Below, one piece after another: positions 17,428 through 25,775 of a DNA stretch of 61,288 nt. Below the pieces are notes generated by a model, which searched no databases, was not told the origin of the DNA, and saw only the letters and a program-made list of their open reading frames with translations. This stretch comes from Faecalibacterium sp. GTDB lineage: Bacteria > Bacillota > Clostridia > Oscillospirales > Ruminococcaceae. Numbering within the stretch: position 1 is the first letter of the stretch; the number at the start of each line of letters is the position of its first letter. The translations under genes and the position numbers were made by a program. The stretch lies in NCBI GenBank assembly GCA_029264955.1, contig JARHYC010000008.1, positions 1-61,288 on the forward strand. The letters run 5' to 3'.

Positions 17428-17904
17428 ATGGAGTTTCTCTTTCAGGATGGAACCTCATTCTGGTTCTTTTTAACTGTCTTCTTGTTAATCATCGAAGGAT
17501 GCACATGGAATCTAACCACGATTTGGTTCGCGGTAGGCGCTCTGGGTGCTTTGCTGGCAAATCAGCTGGGTGCCTCACCGCTCGTACAGGCCACTGCATT
17601 TCTTTTGGTCAGTCTCGTAGCCGTACTCGCTACCAAACCGCTTGTCCGGAAATGGAAGGATCATCCTTTCACCCCCACCAACGGCGACCGCAACGTCGGT
17701 CGTGTTGCCGATGTTCTGGAAGAAATCACGCCTTCCCATCCGGGTCGTGTTCAGTTAGATGGTGTTTCTTGGGCTGCACAGGTAAACAGTAATGACGTCT
17801 TACACCCCACCGCACTGTGCCGCATCGTTGGTTTCCAAAGCACCACTTTAATTGTAGAACCTTATCTTTCTGACGAAAATTCTAAATCGAGTCGCACTGT
17901 GTAA
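17428..17904 (+). CDS. NfeD family membrane protein
   Basis: The start at 17428 follows AAAGGAGGG and gives 158 residues. Two or three hydrophobic segments (WFFLTVFLLIIEGCTW, LVQATAFLLVSLVAVLA) come first. A small C-terminal OB-fold domain of NfeD type follows (NVGRVADVLEEITPSHPGRVQLDGVSWAAQV). NfeD proteins are partners of SPFH/stomatin proteins and are thought to help organise membrane microdomains. The next gene, 29 bp on, is such a protein, so the pair is a classical nfeD-SPFH operon. Confidence 0.87.
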   Translation: MEFLFQDGTSFWFFLTVFLLIIEGCTWNLTTIWFAVGALGALLANQLGASPLVQATAFLLVSLVAVLATKPLVRKWKDHPFTPTNGDRNVGRVADVLEEITPSHPGRVQLDGVSWAAQVNSNDVLHPTALCRIVGFQSTTLIVEPYLSDENSKSSRTV

Positions 17905-17933
17905 ACACACCAATATAAAAAAGGAGATTACTT

Positions 17934-18812
17934 ATGCCTTGGATTATTCTTGGAATCATTGTTCTAATTGTGTTGGTACGAAATTTCATTATCGTCCCAC
18001 AGGCAAATGCCTATGTCATTGAGCGTCTGGGCAAATACTCCAAAACGTTGGAAGCTGGTTTCCATGTCAAAGTTCCGTTCATTGATCATGTGGCAAAGCG
18101 TGTCAGCCTGAAAGAGCAGGTTGCTGACTTCCCCCCTCAGCCGGTTATCACTCGTGATAATGTCACCATGCAGATCGATACCGTTGTGTTTTTCCAGGTC
18201 ATGGATGCCACGCTGTACACCTACGGCGTAAACAATCCTATTTCCGCTATCGAGAGCTTGTCTGCAACAACTTTACGTAACATCATCGGCGAACTGGAAC
18301 TGGACCACACCTTGACCAGCCGCGATACCATCAACAGCAAAATCACTGCGATCCTGGATCAGGCTACTGACAAGTGGGGCATTAAGGTCAACCGCGTAGA
18401 AGTTAAGAACATTATTCCCCCGCGTGAGATTCAGGATGCCATGGAGAAGCAGATGAAGGCTGAGCGTGAAAAGCGTGCAACTATCCTGACCGCCGAAGGC
18501 GAAAAACAGGCAGCTATTACCGCTGCTGAAGGCGAGAAGCAGTCCGCTATCTTGCGTGGTGAAGCTGTGAAGCAGCAGCGCATTCTGGAAGCACAGGGTG
18601 AAGCAGAAGCTATCCTGGCTGTTCAGCGTGCAGAGGCCGACGCAATCCGCCTGCTGAACGAAGCGGATCCCACGCAGAAGGTTATCGCTCTGCGCAGCCT
18701 GGAAGCTCTGGGCAAGGTTGCTGACGGTAAGTCTACCAAGATTATCGTGCCTTCCGAAATTCAGAACCTATCCGGCGCTGTGGCTTCTGTGAAAGAGCTG
18801 CTGAACAACTAA
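17934..18812 (+). CDS. SPFH/Band 7 (stomatin-like) protein
   Basis: The 292-residue protein starts with one membrane anchor (WIILGIIVLIVLVRNFIIV). The SPFH domain follows (QANAYVIERLGKYSKTLEAGFH, KVPFIDHVAKRV, VDFPPQPVITRDNV-like). The helical part repeats AEGEKQAAI-type units (about 185-225), the coiled-coil region that drives oligomerisation. It belongs to the QmcA/stomatin-like group. AAAAGGAG precedes the ATG. With NfeD it likely scaffolds membrane domains or regulates membrane proteases; the client is unknown. Confidence 0.93.
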   Translation: MPWIILGIIVLIVLVRNFIIVPQANAYVIERLGKYSKTLEAGFHVKVPFIDHVAKRVSLKEQVADFPPQPVITRDNVTMQIDTVVFFQVMDATLYTYGVNNPISAIESLSATTLRNIIGELELDHTLTSRDTINSKITAILDQATDKWGIKVNRVEVKNIIPPREIQDAMEKQMKAEREKRATILTAEGEKQAAITAAEGEKQSAILRGEAVKQQRILEAQGEAEAILAVQRAEADAIRLLNEADPTQKVIALRSLEALGKVADGKSTKIIVPSEIQNLSGAVASVKELLNN

Positions 18813-18835
18813 TCGCTTCGTAATTTCATAAAGGA

Positions 18836-18879
18836 AAAAGCTTCCGCTGTGACGCAAATGCGCTCTGGCGGAAGCTTTT
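18836..18879 (+). terminator. Terminator of the SPFH operon
   Basis: AAAGCTTCCGC pairs with GCGGAAGCTTT and T4 follows, about 25 bp past the stop. The stretch 18880-19009 holds nothing I can support. Confidence 0.8.
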
Positions 18880-19009
18880 CTATTGTATCCTCTTCGCTTA
18901 TTGACTCCGGAAGTATATTCTTTCCAGAAAACATCGATTTAACGCAGTTTTCAACCAATTCACTATTTCATGTTGAAAATTACGCAGTTTCGCTTATTTT
19001 ATGCAACGA

Positions 19010-19042
19010 AAAAGGTCCGCTGTGCAAACACAGCGGACCTTT
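19010..19042 (-). terminator. Terminator of the GGGtGRT operon
   Basis: AAAGGTCCGCTGTG and CACAGCGGACCTTT form a 14-bp stem with a CAAA loop just past the operon's last stop codon. Confidence 0.88.
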
Positions 19043-19056
19043 ACAATCAAGAGATA

Positions 19057-20052
19057 TTATTCAGCCTGAGAAGCTGCAACAGCGCAAGCGACGGTCATAC
19101 CGACCATCGGGTTGTTGCCAGCGCCGATCAGACCCATCATCTCGACGTGAGCAGGAACAGAAGAAGAACCTGCGAACTGAGCGTCACCATGCATACGGCC
19201 CATGGTATCGGTCATGCCGTAAGAAGCAGGACCTGCTGCCACGTTATCGGGATGCAGGGTGCGGCCCGTGCCGCCGCCGGAAGCAACGGAGAAGTACTTC
19301 TTGCCGTTCTCCATAGCCCACTTCTTGTAGGTACCAGCAACGGGGTGCTGGAAGCGAGTGGGGTTGGTAGAGTTGCCGGTGATGGAAACTTCAACCGCTT
19401 CCTTCTTCATGATAGCAACGCCTTCCTGAACGTCGTTAGCGCCGTAGCACTTAACTGCTGCGCGCTCGCCCTCAGAGAAAGCCTTCTCACGAACGACCTT
19501 CAGGTCGCCGGTAGCGAAGTCGTAGTCGGTCTCCACATAGGTGAAGCCGTTGATACGGCTGATGATGTAAGCAGCATCCTTGCCCAGACCGTTCAGGATA
19601 ACGCGCAGAGGAGTCTTACGTGCCTTGTTAGCGGTACGAGCAATGCCCAGTGCGCCCTCAGCAGCTGCGAAGGACTCGTGGCCTGCCAGGAATGCGAAGC
19701 ACTTGGTATCGTCATCCAGCAGCATTGCGCCCAGGTTACCATGACCCAGACCAACCTTACGCTGCTCTGCAACAGAGCCGGGAATGGTGAAAGCTTCCAG
19801 ACCTTCGCCGATAGCAGCAGCGCACTCAGAAGCGTTCTTCAGGCCGCGCTTAACAGCAATAGCGGTGCCCAGGGTGTATGCCCAGACAGCGTTCTCGAAG
19901 CAGATGGGCTGAATGCCCTTAACAATAGACTCGCAGTCAATGCCCTTTGCGAGGAGCATGTCGCGGCAAGCGTCCAGAGATTCCAGGCCATTAGCCTTCA
20001 GGCATGCCTCGATCTTCGGCATACGGCGATCCATAGATTCAAATGTAGCCAT
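19057..20052 (-). CDS. GGGtGRT family protein
   Basis: The 331-residue protein belongs to the family named after its GGGTGRT motif, here at residues 259-265 followed by LHP. No biochemical role is established to my knowledge. Other stretches that look conserved are GLGHGNLGAMLLDD, FLAGHESFAAAEGALGIA, GRMHGDAQF and NPMVGMTVACAVAASQ. There is no signal peptide or membrane segment. It has a few scattered cysteines (such as KCYGA and VACAV) but no CxxC. It follows the NifU-like gene by 18 bp with an AGGAGGA-type site. Codon use is extremely biased, which predicts very high expression. I infer that the two work together in metal-sulfur or thiol chemistry. Confidence 0.88.
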   Translation of the reverse strand: MATFESMDRRMPKIEACLKANGLESLDACRDMLLAKGIDCESIVKGIQPICFENAVWAYTLGTAIAVKRGLKNASECAAAIGEGLEAFTIPGSVAEQRKVGLGHGNLGAMLLDDDTKCFAFLAGHESFAAAEGALGIARTANKARKTPLRVILNGLGKDAAYIISRINGFTYVETDYDFATGDLKVVREKAFSEGERAAVKCYGANDVQEGVAIMKKEAVEVSITGNSTNPTRFQHPVAGTYKKWAMENGKKYFSVASGGGTGRTLHPDNVAAGPASYGMTDTMGRMHGDAQFAGSSSVPAHVEMMGLIGAGNNPMVGMTVACAVAASQAE

Positions 20053-20070
20053 AATAAAACTCCTCCTTTC

Positions 20071-20763
20071 TTATTCTTCGCGGGGATCGATGTACTTAGC
20101 AGCCTCAGCAAAACGGCCGTAAGTGCCGATATTGCTCTCGTAAGCTTCCTTAGCATCGACACCGTGACGAATTGCTTCCATCATCTTGCCCAGGCGGACG
20201 AACTGGTAGCCGATAACTTCGTTGTCAGCATCCAGAGCCAGCTTAGTGATGTAGCCTTCGGTCAGCTCCAGGTAACGAACACCCTTTGCCTTGGTGGAGA
20301 AGATGGTACCGGTCATGGAACGCAGGCCCTTACCCAGGTCCTCCAGACCAGCGCCGACAGGCAGACCGTCTTCAGAGAAAGCAGTCTGAGTACGACCGTA
20401 AACGATCTGCAGGAACAGCTCGCGCATTGCAACGTTGATTGCGTCGCAGACCAGGTCCGTGTTCAGAGCCTCCAGAATGGTCTTGCCGGGCAGGATTTCG
20501 CCTGCCATAGCAGCAGAGTGCGTCATGCCGGAGCAGCCGATGGTCTCAACCAGAGCTTCTTCGATGACACCGTTCTTAACATTCAGGGTCAGCTTGCAGG
20601 TACCCTGCTGGGGTGCGCACCAGCCCACACCGTGGGTCAGGCCGGAAATGTCGCTGATCTGGTATGCCTTAACCCACTTGCCCTCTTCGGGAATGGGGGC
20701 CGGACCATGGTTAGGACCCTTGGTCAACGGGCACATACGCTCGACTTCATGAGAATAGTTCAT
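20071..20763 (-). CDS. NifU/IscU-like iron-sulfur scaffold protein
   Basis: The 230-residue protein contains a region like the NifU N-terminal scaffold. GTCKLTLNVKNGVIEEALVE and TIGCSGMTHSAAMAGEILPG place cysteines 56 and 77 where IscU has its first two ligands. Cys106 (DLVCDAIN) could be the third, at a slightly different spacing. Cys11 and Cys49 are extra. About 100 residues after the scaffold (from about 125 on) have no match I know. The ATG at 20763 follows AAAGGAGAG. It is the first gene of a two-gene operon with the GGGtGRT protein. A general Isc/Suf role is unlikely without IscS beside it. Confidence 0.85.
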   Translation of the reverse strand: MNYSHEVERMCPLTKGPNHGPAPIPEEGKWVKAYQISDISGLTHGVGWCAPQQGTCKLTLNVKNGVIEEALVETIGCSGMTHSAAMAGEILPGKTILEALNTDLVCDAINVAMRELFLQIVYGRTQTAFSEDGLPVGAGLEDLGKGLRSMTGTIFSTKAKGVRYLELTEGYITKLALDADNEVIGYQFVRLGKMMEAIRHGVDAKEAYESNIGTYGRFAEAAKYIDPREE

Positions 20764-20792
20764 GATGATCTCTCCTTTATCTTATTGATAAA

Positions 20793-20818
20793 CGGGGCTC
20801 GTCCGGGACGAATCCCCG
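20793..20818 (-). promoter_or_regulatory. GC-rich stem-loop in the NifU-like leader
   Basis: The leader between promoter and start folds as CGGGG-x-TTCGTCC paired with GGACGA-x-CCCCG. It lies 30 bp upstream of the ATG and is not followed by T, so it is not a terminator. A 5' stabiliser of an abundant mRNA or a protein-binding site is possible. Confidence 0.55.
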
Positions 20819-20838
20819 GTGTAACCACGCTTACATTT

Positions 20839-20867
20839 ATTATAAGGAAATTCGCCTTTTTTTTCAA
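20839..20867 (-). promoter_or_regulatory. Promoter of the NifU-like/GGGtGRT operon
   Basis: The minus strand has TTGAAA (20867-20862), 17 bp and TATAAT (20844-20839). The perfect -10 box and spacing agree with the strong codon bias of the operon. Confidence 0.78.
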
Positions 20868-20940
20868 GATGGGTCAACATAAAATTCACAATGCTATCCC
20901 TCTGTTTTTTCGTCCAATCTGCTCACGAATTGTTTTCCAC

Positions 20941-20985
20941 AAAAAAAGAACTCCCGGCCTGTAGCACAGGAGTTCTTCTTTTTAA
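20941..20985 (-). terminator. Terminator of the flavoprotein gene
   Basis: GAACTCC pairs with GGAGTTC around a loop, with T7 following on the minus strand, directly after the stop at 20992. Confidence 0.82.
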
Positions 20986-20991
20986 GTTGCC

Positions 20992-22785
20992 TTACTGGCC
21001 AAGTGCGCTCTTTACCGCAGCACGCAAGCCTTCGCTGGAGCGGGTTGCACCTGCAACCGCATCAATATCCAGATTTTGTGTCTTAATCAGGTTCGGGATA
21101 AACTGCTCTTCCGCACCTGCATAGATATTGGGAGTTTCGGACTGCTCCAAAACCTTAATCTCAGTAATGCTGCCGTCCTTAACCGTTACCTCTACCTTGA
21201 TCATGCCATTCATGCCCTGGCCCTCACCAGTGAATGTACCATCGGTAAAGTTACCCTTTGCGCCTTCTGCTTCCGGAGCCTTTTCGCCGCGCTCAAAGGG
21301 AATATGCTCGGTCAAGCCGCCACGGTCATTGATGTATTCAATTGCATTGCGTGCAGACACGCGGCCAAAAACAGCTGCCTCGCCCAAACCAACAGAGTAA
21401 TAAGTACCCTGTACATTGCCAATTACTTCGCCTGCTGCATACAGACCCTTGATTGGCTTGTTGTCAGTATTCAGCACACGGCCAGTGGTATCCGCCTTAA
21501 CACCGCCCAGCGTATCCATCACGCCCGGAGTCAGCGGAATTGCATAGAAGGGGCCCTTCTTGTAGCTATCGGCTTTCTCGACCACGACCTCATTGCCAAT
21601 ACCATCTGTCTTCAGGTTTGCAATCGTTTCGGTCAGAACGGCAACATCCACACCGATTTTCTCTGCCAGTTCTTCAATAGTATCTGCCTTTACCAGCAGC
21701 TTGCTGTTGTCGATGCCGTTCATACGGTATTCGTCAAAGAAATCCTTTTCTTCAACTGCAACAAATTCCTGATAAATTTCTTCGTTATAAATGCCATAGC
21801 ACTCAGCGTCCGTCTGCTTCAGAATATCCTCTGAGATGCGGCGGTCAGAGCTTGCTTCACTATACTCATTGGTGAAACGCTTGCCTTCTTTATTGACGAA
21901 AATGACACCGTTATTCTTCAGCGGCATCTGCATCTGAATCGAGAAGGGTGCCACTGCGCAGGATAGCTGAATCAGATTCATATTAACCAGCTGTGCACCC
22001 AGCTTTTCTGCCATAACAATGCCATCGCCCATGTTGCCCTGGCTCGGTGCCAGATGGATGTTTGCCAGACCCGGGTTATCGTACTTTGCAATCATTTCAG
22101 GATTGGATTCAAAGCCGCCAGTTGCCAAAATGACAGCTGTTGTATCAATAGTATACTCGCCCTCAGGGCCCTGTACCTTCACACCGCAAATGCGGCCGTC
22201 AGCATCTGCGACCAAGTCCACAGCCGGAGAGTTATAGCGAATCTCAACGCCATTCTTTTCAGCCTGCTGCTTCAAAACCTTCACCAACTCCACACCGGGG
22301 ATGGTGCCATCGGTCGGGCAGTGCAGATCGTTATAACGAATCTTGCCCCACTCAGAACCAAAGCCATACAACCATTCGATGACAGCGGGGGTCTGCATTG
22401 CAACCACACTAGCCATGTCAGGATCATTCAGGCCAGAACCGTTTTTGATAATGCGGTCCGCCAACTGAATGGGCGTTTCCTCGCGGCCCAGTGCATCCAT
22501 AAAGCGGGAGTTGGTGCAGTTAAAGCCACCAAATGCCATAGTAGTGCTGCCACCCGCAAAAGACATTTTTTCCAGAACCACAATGTTTTTTGCGCCCTGC
22601 TCGCTGGCCTCGACTGCCGCTGCCAAACCAGCGCCGCCGGCACCAATAATTACGATGTCAAACTGTTCATTCTTGCCCTCCGGCTGTTTTGCCGGTGTAC
22701 CATTCGCTTCGTTGCCAGTTGTACCGCACGCTGCCAGCGAAAGTACCATCACTGCACTCAACAAGAGTGCCAGAAACTTTTTCAT
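20992..22785 (-). CDS. Lipoprotein flavoenzyme, fumarate reductase-like, with FMN-binding domain
   Basis: The start MKKFLALL (22785) is chosen because GAGGAGG lies nine bases upstream; the ATG two codons earlier is too close. A lipoprotein signal ends at LAAC (Cys20). The FAD domain begins IVIIGAGGAGLAAAVEASEQG. It continues with fumarate reductase blocks (TTMAFGGFNCTNSRF, VDLVADADGRICGV, TTAVILATGGFESN, GGVKADTTGRVLN, GLYAAGEVIG). The last 75 residues form an FMN-binding domain with DAVAGAT, the site where ApbE couples FMN to Thr. It likely reduces an enoate-type acceptor outside the membrane. The acceptor (fumarate, urocanate, cinnamate or other) is unknown. Confidence 0.9.
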   Translation of the reverse strand: MKKFLALLLSAVMVLSLAACGTTGNEANGTPAKQPEGKNEQFDIVIIGAGGAGLAAAVEASEQGAKNIVVLEKMSFAGGSTTMAFGGFNCTNSRFMDALGREETPIQLADRIIKNGSGLNDPDMASVVAMQTPAVIEWLYGFGSEWGKIRYNDLHCPTDGTIPGVELVKVLKQQAEKNGVEIRYNSPAVDLVADADGRICGVKVQGPEGEYTIDTTAVILATGGFESNPEMIAKYDNPGLANIHLAPSQGNMGDGIVMAEKLGAQLVNMNLIQLSCAVAPFSIQMQMPLKNNGVIFVNKEGKRFTNEYSEASSDRRISEDILKQTDAECYGIYNEEIYQEFVAVEEKDFFDEYRMNGIDNSKLLVKADTIEELAEKIGVDVAVLTETIANLKTDGIGNEVVVEKADSYKKGPFYAIPLTPGVMDTLGGVKADTTGRVLNTDNKPIKGLYAAGEVIGNVQGTYYSVGLGEAAVFGRVSARNAIEYINDRGGLTEHIPFERGEKAPEAEGAKGNFTDGTFTGEGQGMNGMIKVEVTVKDGSITEIKVLEQSETPNIYAGAEEQFIPNLIKTQNLDIDAVAGATRSSEGLRAAVKSALGQ

Positions 22786-22853
22786 ATCCATTATCCTCCT
22801 CAATATGACGCGTCGAAAGCAGCTTTTTTGTTTTCGCCGCAAAAGTCTTGTCT

Positions 22854-22882
22854 AATTTACCAACTCGTTTGATAAATGTCAA
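22854..22882 (-). promoter_or_regulatory. Promoter of the flavoprotein gene
   Basis: The minus strand has consensus TTGACA (22882-22877), 17 bp and TAAATT (22859-22854), about 70 bp before the start. Confidence 0.65.
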
Positions 22883-22973
22883 TCATTTCTTGCAATTTTT
22901 TCGTATTTTATTCATAAAATATTCTAATATATTCACATTATCGCGTTTTTTCTTACATATTCTTCAAAAATAT

Positions 22974-23016
22974 AAAAATCAATGGGCATGTATCTTCTAC
23001 ATGCCCATTGATTTTT
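22974..23016 (-). terminator. Terminator of the ArsR-DUF2087 operon
   Basis: AAAAATCAATGGGCATGTA and its exact complement form a 19-bp stem with a TCTTC loop, just past the stop at 23030. Confidence 0.88.
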
Positions 23017-23029
23017 ATATTTCATGCTT

Positions 23030-23578
23030 TCAGATGCGCCAATACCCGTTTTTGTCGCGGCCCAAAATTTGCTCAGCGACTAAATCACGACGCAGAGTAC
23101 AGAAATCATCATAGAAATCTGCCAGTATGATATTTACCTCTCGCTCTGTGTAAACGCGCTTCGGTTCAAAGGCTTTCGCCAGCTCCTCCAGAACAATCTT
23201 CTCTTTCTTGCGTTGCGCAGGGATACTTTTCAGTTTTCCGTACACAAAAAAACTCTGAATCACACGCTGTCGATATTCCGCTTCTCGCCGCTCCTGTATT
23301 GCAGCTTCGTCAGAAGTCTGCGTAATAATATCCAGCATACTGGTATCAAACATCTCACGGCAAAGCGTGTACATTGTATAGTACTGATTTTTGTAGGAAC
23401 GTACCGCACCGGCATCTGCCAGCTTTTTCAAGTGAAAGGATACAGTCGATGGGGTCAATGCCAAACGCTCAGCAAGACGCTCCACATACATATCCTCGAT
23501 TGTAAGAGATTTCAAAATTTGCAGGCGGGATCGATCCGCCAAGCACTTAAACAACCGAACGGCTTCTGTTTCGGTCAT
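23030..23578 (-). CDS. ArsR-type regulator with DUF2087 domain
   Basis: The 182-residue protein has an N-terminal winged helix of ArsR type (LFKCLADRSRLQILKSL, then LALTPSTVSFHLKKLADAGAV, residues 8-60). The C-terminal block (IPAQRKKEKIVLEELAKAFEP, VYTEREVNIILADFYDDFCTLRRDLV) matches DUF2087, a small domain often fused to ArsR folds. No metal-sensing cysteine pair is visible, so this is not a classic arsenic or cadmium sensor. Its ATG overlaps the end of the upstream small gene by four bases, so the two are translationally coupled. Confidence 0.87.
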   Translation of the reverse strand: MTETEAVRLFKCLADRSRLQILKSLTIEDMYVERLAERLALTPSTVSFHLKKLADAGAVRSYKNQYYTMYTLCREMFDTSMLDIITQTSDEAAIQERREAEYRQRVIQSFFVYGKLKSIPAQRKKEKIVLEELAKAFEPKRVYTEREVNIILADFYDDFCTLRRDLVAEQILGRDKNGYWRI

Positions 23579-23946
23579 TCTGCTTCCCCCCAGATCTGTG
23601 CAAAAGCGTCTTTAATTTCTTCGATTGCCTGAATCTTTACACGCTCCACGTGCGCTGCTTCTGCATCACCATAGGACCGTGCACGTTCCAATGAAATACG
23701 CCAGTTCTGGGGAATCTGCTCCGTCTTGCTCAAAAAGAACTCACGAAACTTTTCCTCATCGCCACCGCAGTTTTCCTGTGCCACAGAAGAAATGGTGCGG
23801 AAAATATCCAGAATATTACCACGAATCACTGCAAAGACAGCTTCGTCCTTGCGGTTATCTTCAGTCAATTCTGCGCCTTTCGCTGTACATTTTGCAATTT
23901 CTTTCTCAAAATATCCATTTAGTTTTTCAATTCTTGACATATTCAT
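23575..23946 (-). CDS. Small helical acidic protein, unrecognised
   Basis: The 123-residue protein is not one I can place. It is predicted helical, Glu- and Lys-rich and soluble (IEKLNGYFEKEIAKCTAKGAELT, GDEEKFREFFLSKTEQIPQNW). It has two cysteines and no membrane segment. It is followed by the ArsR-DUF2087 gene with an ATGA overlap, so it is likely the first gene of that unit and may modulate or be sensed with it. AAGGAG lies before the ATG. No clear promoter was found in 23947-24059. Confidence 0.75.
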   Translation of the reverse strand: MNMSRIEKLNGYFEKEIAKCTAKGAELTEDNRKDEAVFAVIRGNILDIFRTISSVAQENCGGDEEKFREFFLSKTEQIPQNWRISLERARSYGDAEAAHVERVKIQAIEEIKDAFAQIWGEAE

Positions 23947-24059
23947 CTTTATAATCTCCTTTTTTCTATTGTTGCAGTATTTTGCTCCCCCATATTCATT
24001 TTACATCCATCACTTTAAAAAGTCAATTCTATTTTTATGTTTATCGAATCACATTTATG

Positions 24060-24101
24060 AAACAAAAGGCACATCTGCCTTTCTTGCGTCTGTGCCTTTT
24101 G
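24060..24101 (-). terminator. Terminator after the DUF1846 gene
   Basis: ACAAAAGGCACA pairs with TGTGCCTTTTGT around an imperfect loop, about 20 bp beyond the stop at 24124. Confidence 0.72.
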
Positions 24102-24123
24102 TATCTAATTCAAATCCAATTGA

Positions 24124-25608
24124 TCAGAAGAACAGGTCCTTGCCGGGATAGACAGGTTCGCTAGTTACACGCAGACCCAAACGGCGCAATGTACCTTCGT
24201 CACCAGAGTGCAGCATCTGGGTGGAGTGGAACTCGCACTCACGCAGTTCCTTCAGTGCCCACATAGCGCGTGCCGTCATAGTGTTGGTTGCGCCAGAGAT
24301 TGCCAGCGCAGTCAGCACATCATCCAGCTTCAGCAATGTGCTGCGGCTGTTCAGGATTTCTGTCTTCAGCTGCAACATCGGTTGCAGAATGATGGGGGTC
24401 AGCAGTGTCAGCTCATCATCAATGTTCGTCAGTGCCTTAATTGCATTCAGCACACAGGAAGCAGAAGCACTCATCAACTTACTTTCTTTGCCGGTAATGA
24501 TACGACCGTCCACCAACTCGATTGCCGCAGCAGGCGTGCAGTTGTTCTGTGACTTATCCAACGCAGCACCAACAACTTTGCGGATATCCGGGGTAATATC
24601 CAGCTGGCGCATAATCATGCGGATCTTATCCAAAGATTCCGTAGTACCGGTTCCCTTACGCACAGCGCACTTTGCCGCAAAGAAACGGCGAATGATTTCC
24701 TGACGGCTTGCCTCACAAACAACTTCATCATCAATGATGGCGTTACCAACCATATTCACACCCATATCCGTGGGGCTCTTATAATCAAATGCACCATTGC
24801 TGATGCGTGCCAGCGTACTCTTTACAATGGGGAATGCTTCCACATCGCGATTATAGTTGACAGTGGTTTCACCGTAAGCATCCAGATGGAATGGGTCAAT
24901 CATATTGACGTCGTTCAAGTCTGCGGTAGCAGCCTCATATGCCAAATTGACCGGGTGCTTCAAAGGCATATTCCAGATGGGGAAAGTTTCAAACTTTGCA
25001 TAACCGGCATTCACACCGCGCAGACTCTCGTGATACACCTGAGACAGGCAGGTAGCCAGCTTGCCGCTGCCGGGACCGGGAGCAGTAACAACAACCAGAG
25101 GCTTAGTGGTTTCAATATAGGGGTTGGAGCCAAAACCTTCGTCGCTGCAAATATAATCAATTTCGGTGGGGTAGCCCTTGATAGACTTATGTGCGTAGTT
25201 CTTCACGCCGCGCTGGGTCAACTTGGACATAAAGGCATCTGCAGCTGCCTGACCTGCATAGCGAGTGATTACAACGCTATTGACCTGAATTCCCAGACGA
25301 GTAATGTCATCAATCAGGCGCAGAACGTCCATATCGTAAGTGATGCCCAGGTCTGCACGAACCTTGGTCTTTTCAATATCGCCCGCAGACACGACAAAGA
25401 TGATCTCTGCCATATCACGCAGCTCGCACAGCAGCTTGATTTTTGCGTTCACATCAAAGCCGGGCAGCACGCGTGCTGCATGGTAATCGTCAAACAGCTT
25501 ACCACCAAACTCCAGATACAGCTTGCCATTGGAGTTCTCGATACGCTCCAGGATATGCTCCTTTTGCTTTTTCATATAAAGCTCATTGTCAAAACCGATC
25601 TTTGCCAT
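24124..25608 (-). CDS. DUF1846 family protein
   Basis: The 494-residue soluble protein matches DUF1846 over its length. It begins IGFDNELYMKKQKEHILERI and has LYLEFGGKLFDDYHAARVLPGFD, VTAPGPGSGKLATCLSQVYHE (a loop like a nucleotide-binding P-loop), AYGETTVNYNRDVEAFPIV and SPTDMGVNMVG. The family is common in anaerobic and lactic Firmicutes, and its function is not settled. The P-loop-like GPGSGK suggests nucleotide binding (inference). GGAG precedes the ATG. It appears to be a single-gene unit. Confidence 0.88.
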   Translation of the reverse strand: MAKIGFDNELYMKKQKEHILERIENSNGKLYLEFGGKLFDDYHAARVLPGFDVNAKIKLLCELRDMAEIIFVVSAGDIEKTKVRADLGITYDMDVLRLIDDITRLGIQVNSVVITRYAGQAAADAFMSKLTQRGVKNYAHKSIKGYPTEIDYICSDEGFGSNPYIETTKPLVVVTAPGPGSGKLATCLSQVYHESLRGVNAGYAKFETFPIWNMPLKHPVNLAYEAATADLNDVNMIDPFHLDAYGETTVNYNRDVEAFPIVKSTLARISNGAFDYKSPTDMGVNMVGNAIIDDEVVCEASRQEIIRRFFAAKCAVRKGTGTTESLDKIRMIMRQLDITPDIRKVVGAALDKSQNNCTPAAAIELVDGRIITGKESKLMSASASCVLNAIKALTNIDDELTLLTPIILQPMLQLKTEILNSRSTLLKLDDVLTALAISGATNTMTARAMWALKELRECEFHSTQMLHSGDEGTLRRLGLRVTSEPVYPGKDLFF

Positions 25609-25775
25609 TTTTCACACTCCGTTTTTGATCTTTTCCAACGCTTTCCAAGCCGCATGCCAACGCACGTTCTCCAAAAAGCCACTTCAAATTTCCACACTTT
25701 ATTAGAGTACCATCTCGTCTTTTCTTTTGCAAGGGATAAGCAGGAAAACACGCTTCCAAATTTCGTCCTATTTTT

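Noticed and set aside
18970-20964. Plus-strand open frame of 664 codons over the NifU-like and GGGtGRT genes
   Set aside because: It is antisense to two well-supported genes, has no ribosome site and arises from their strong codon bias.
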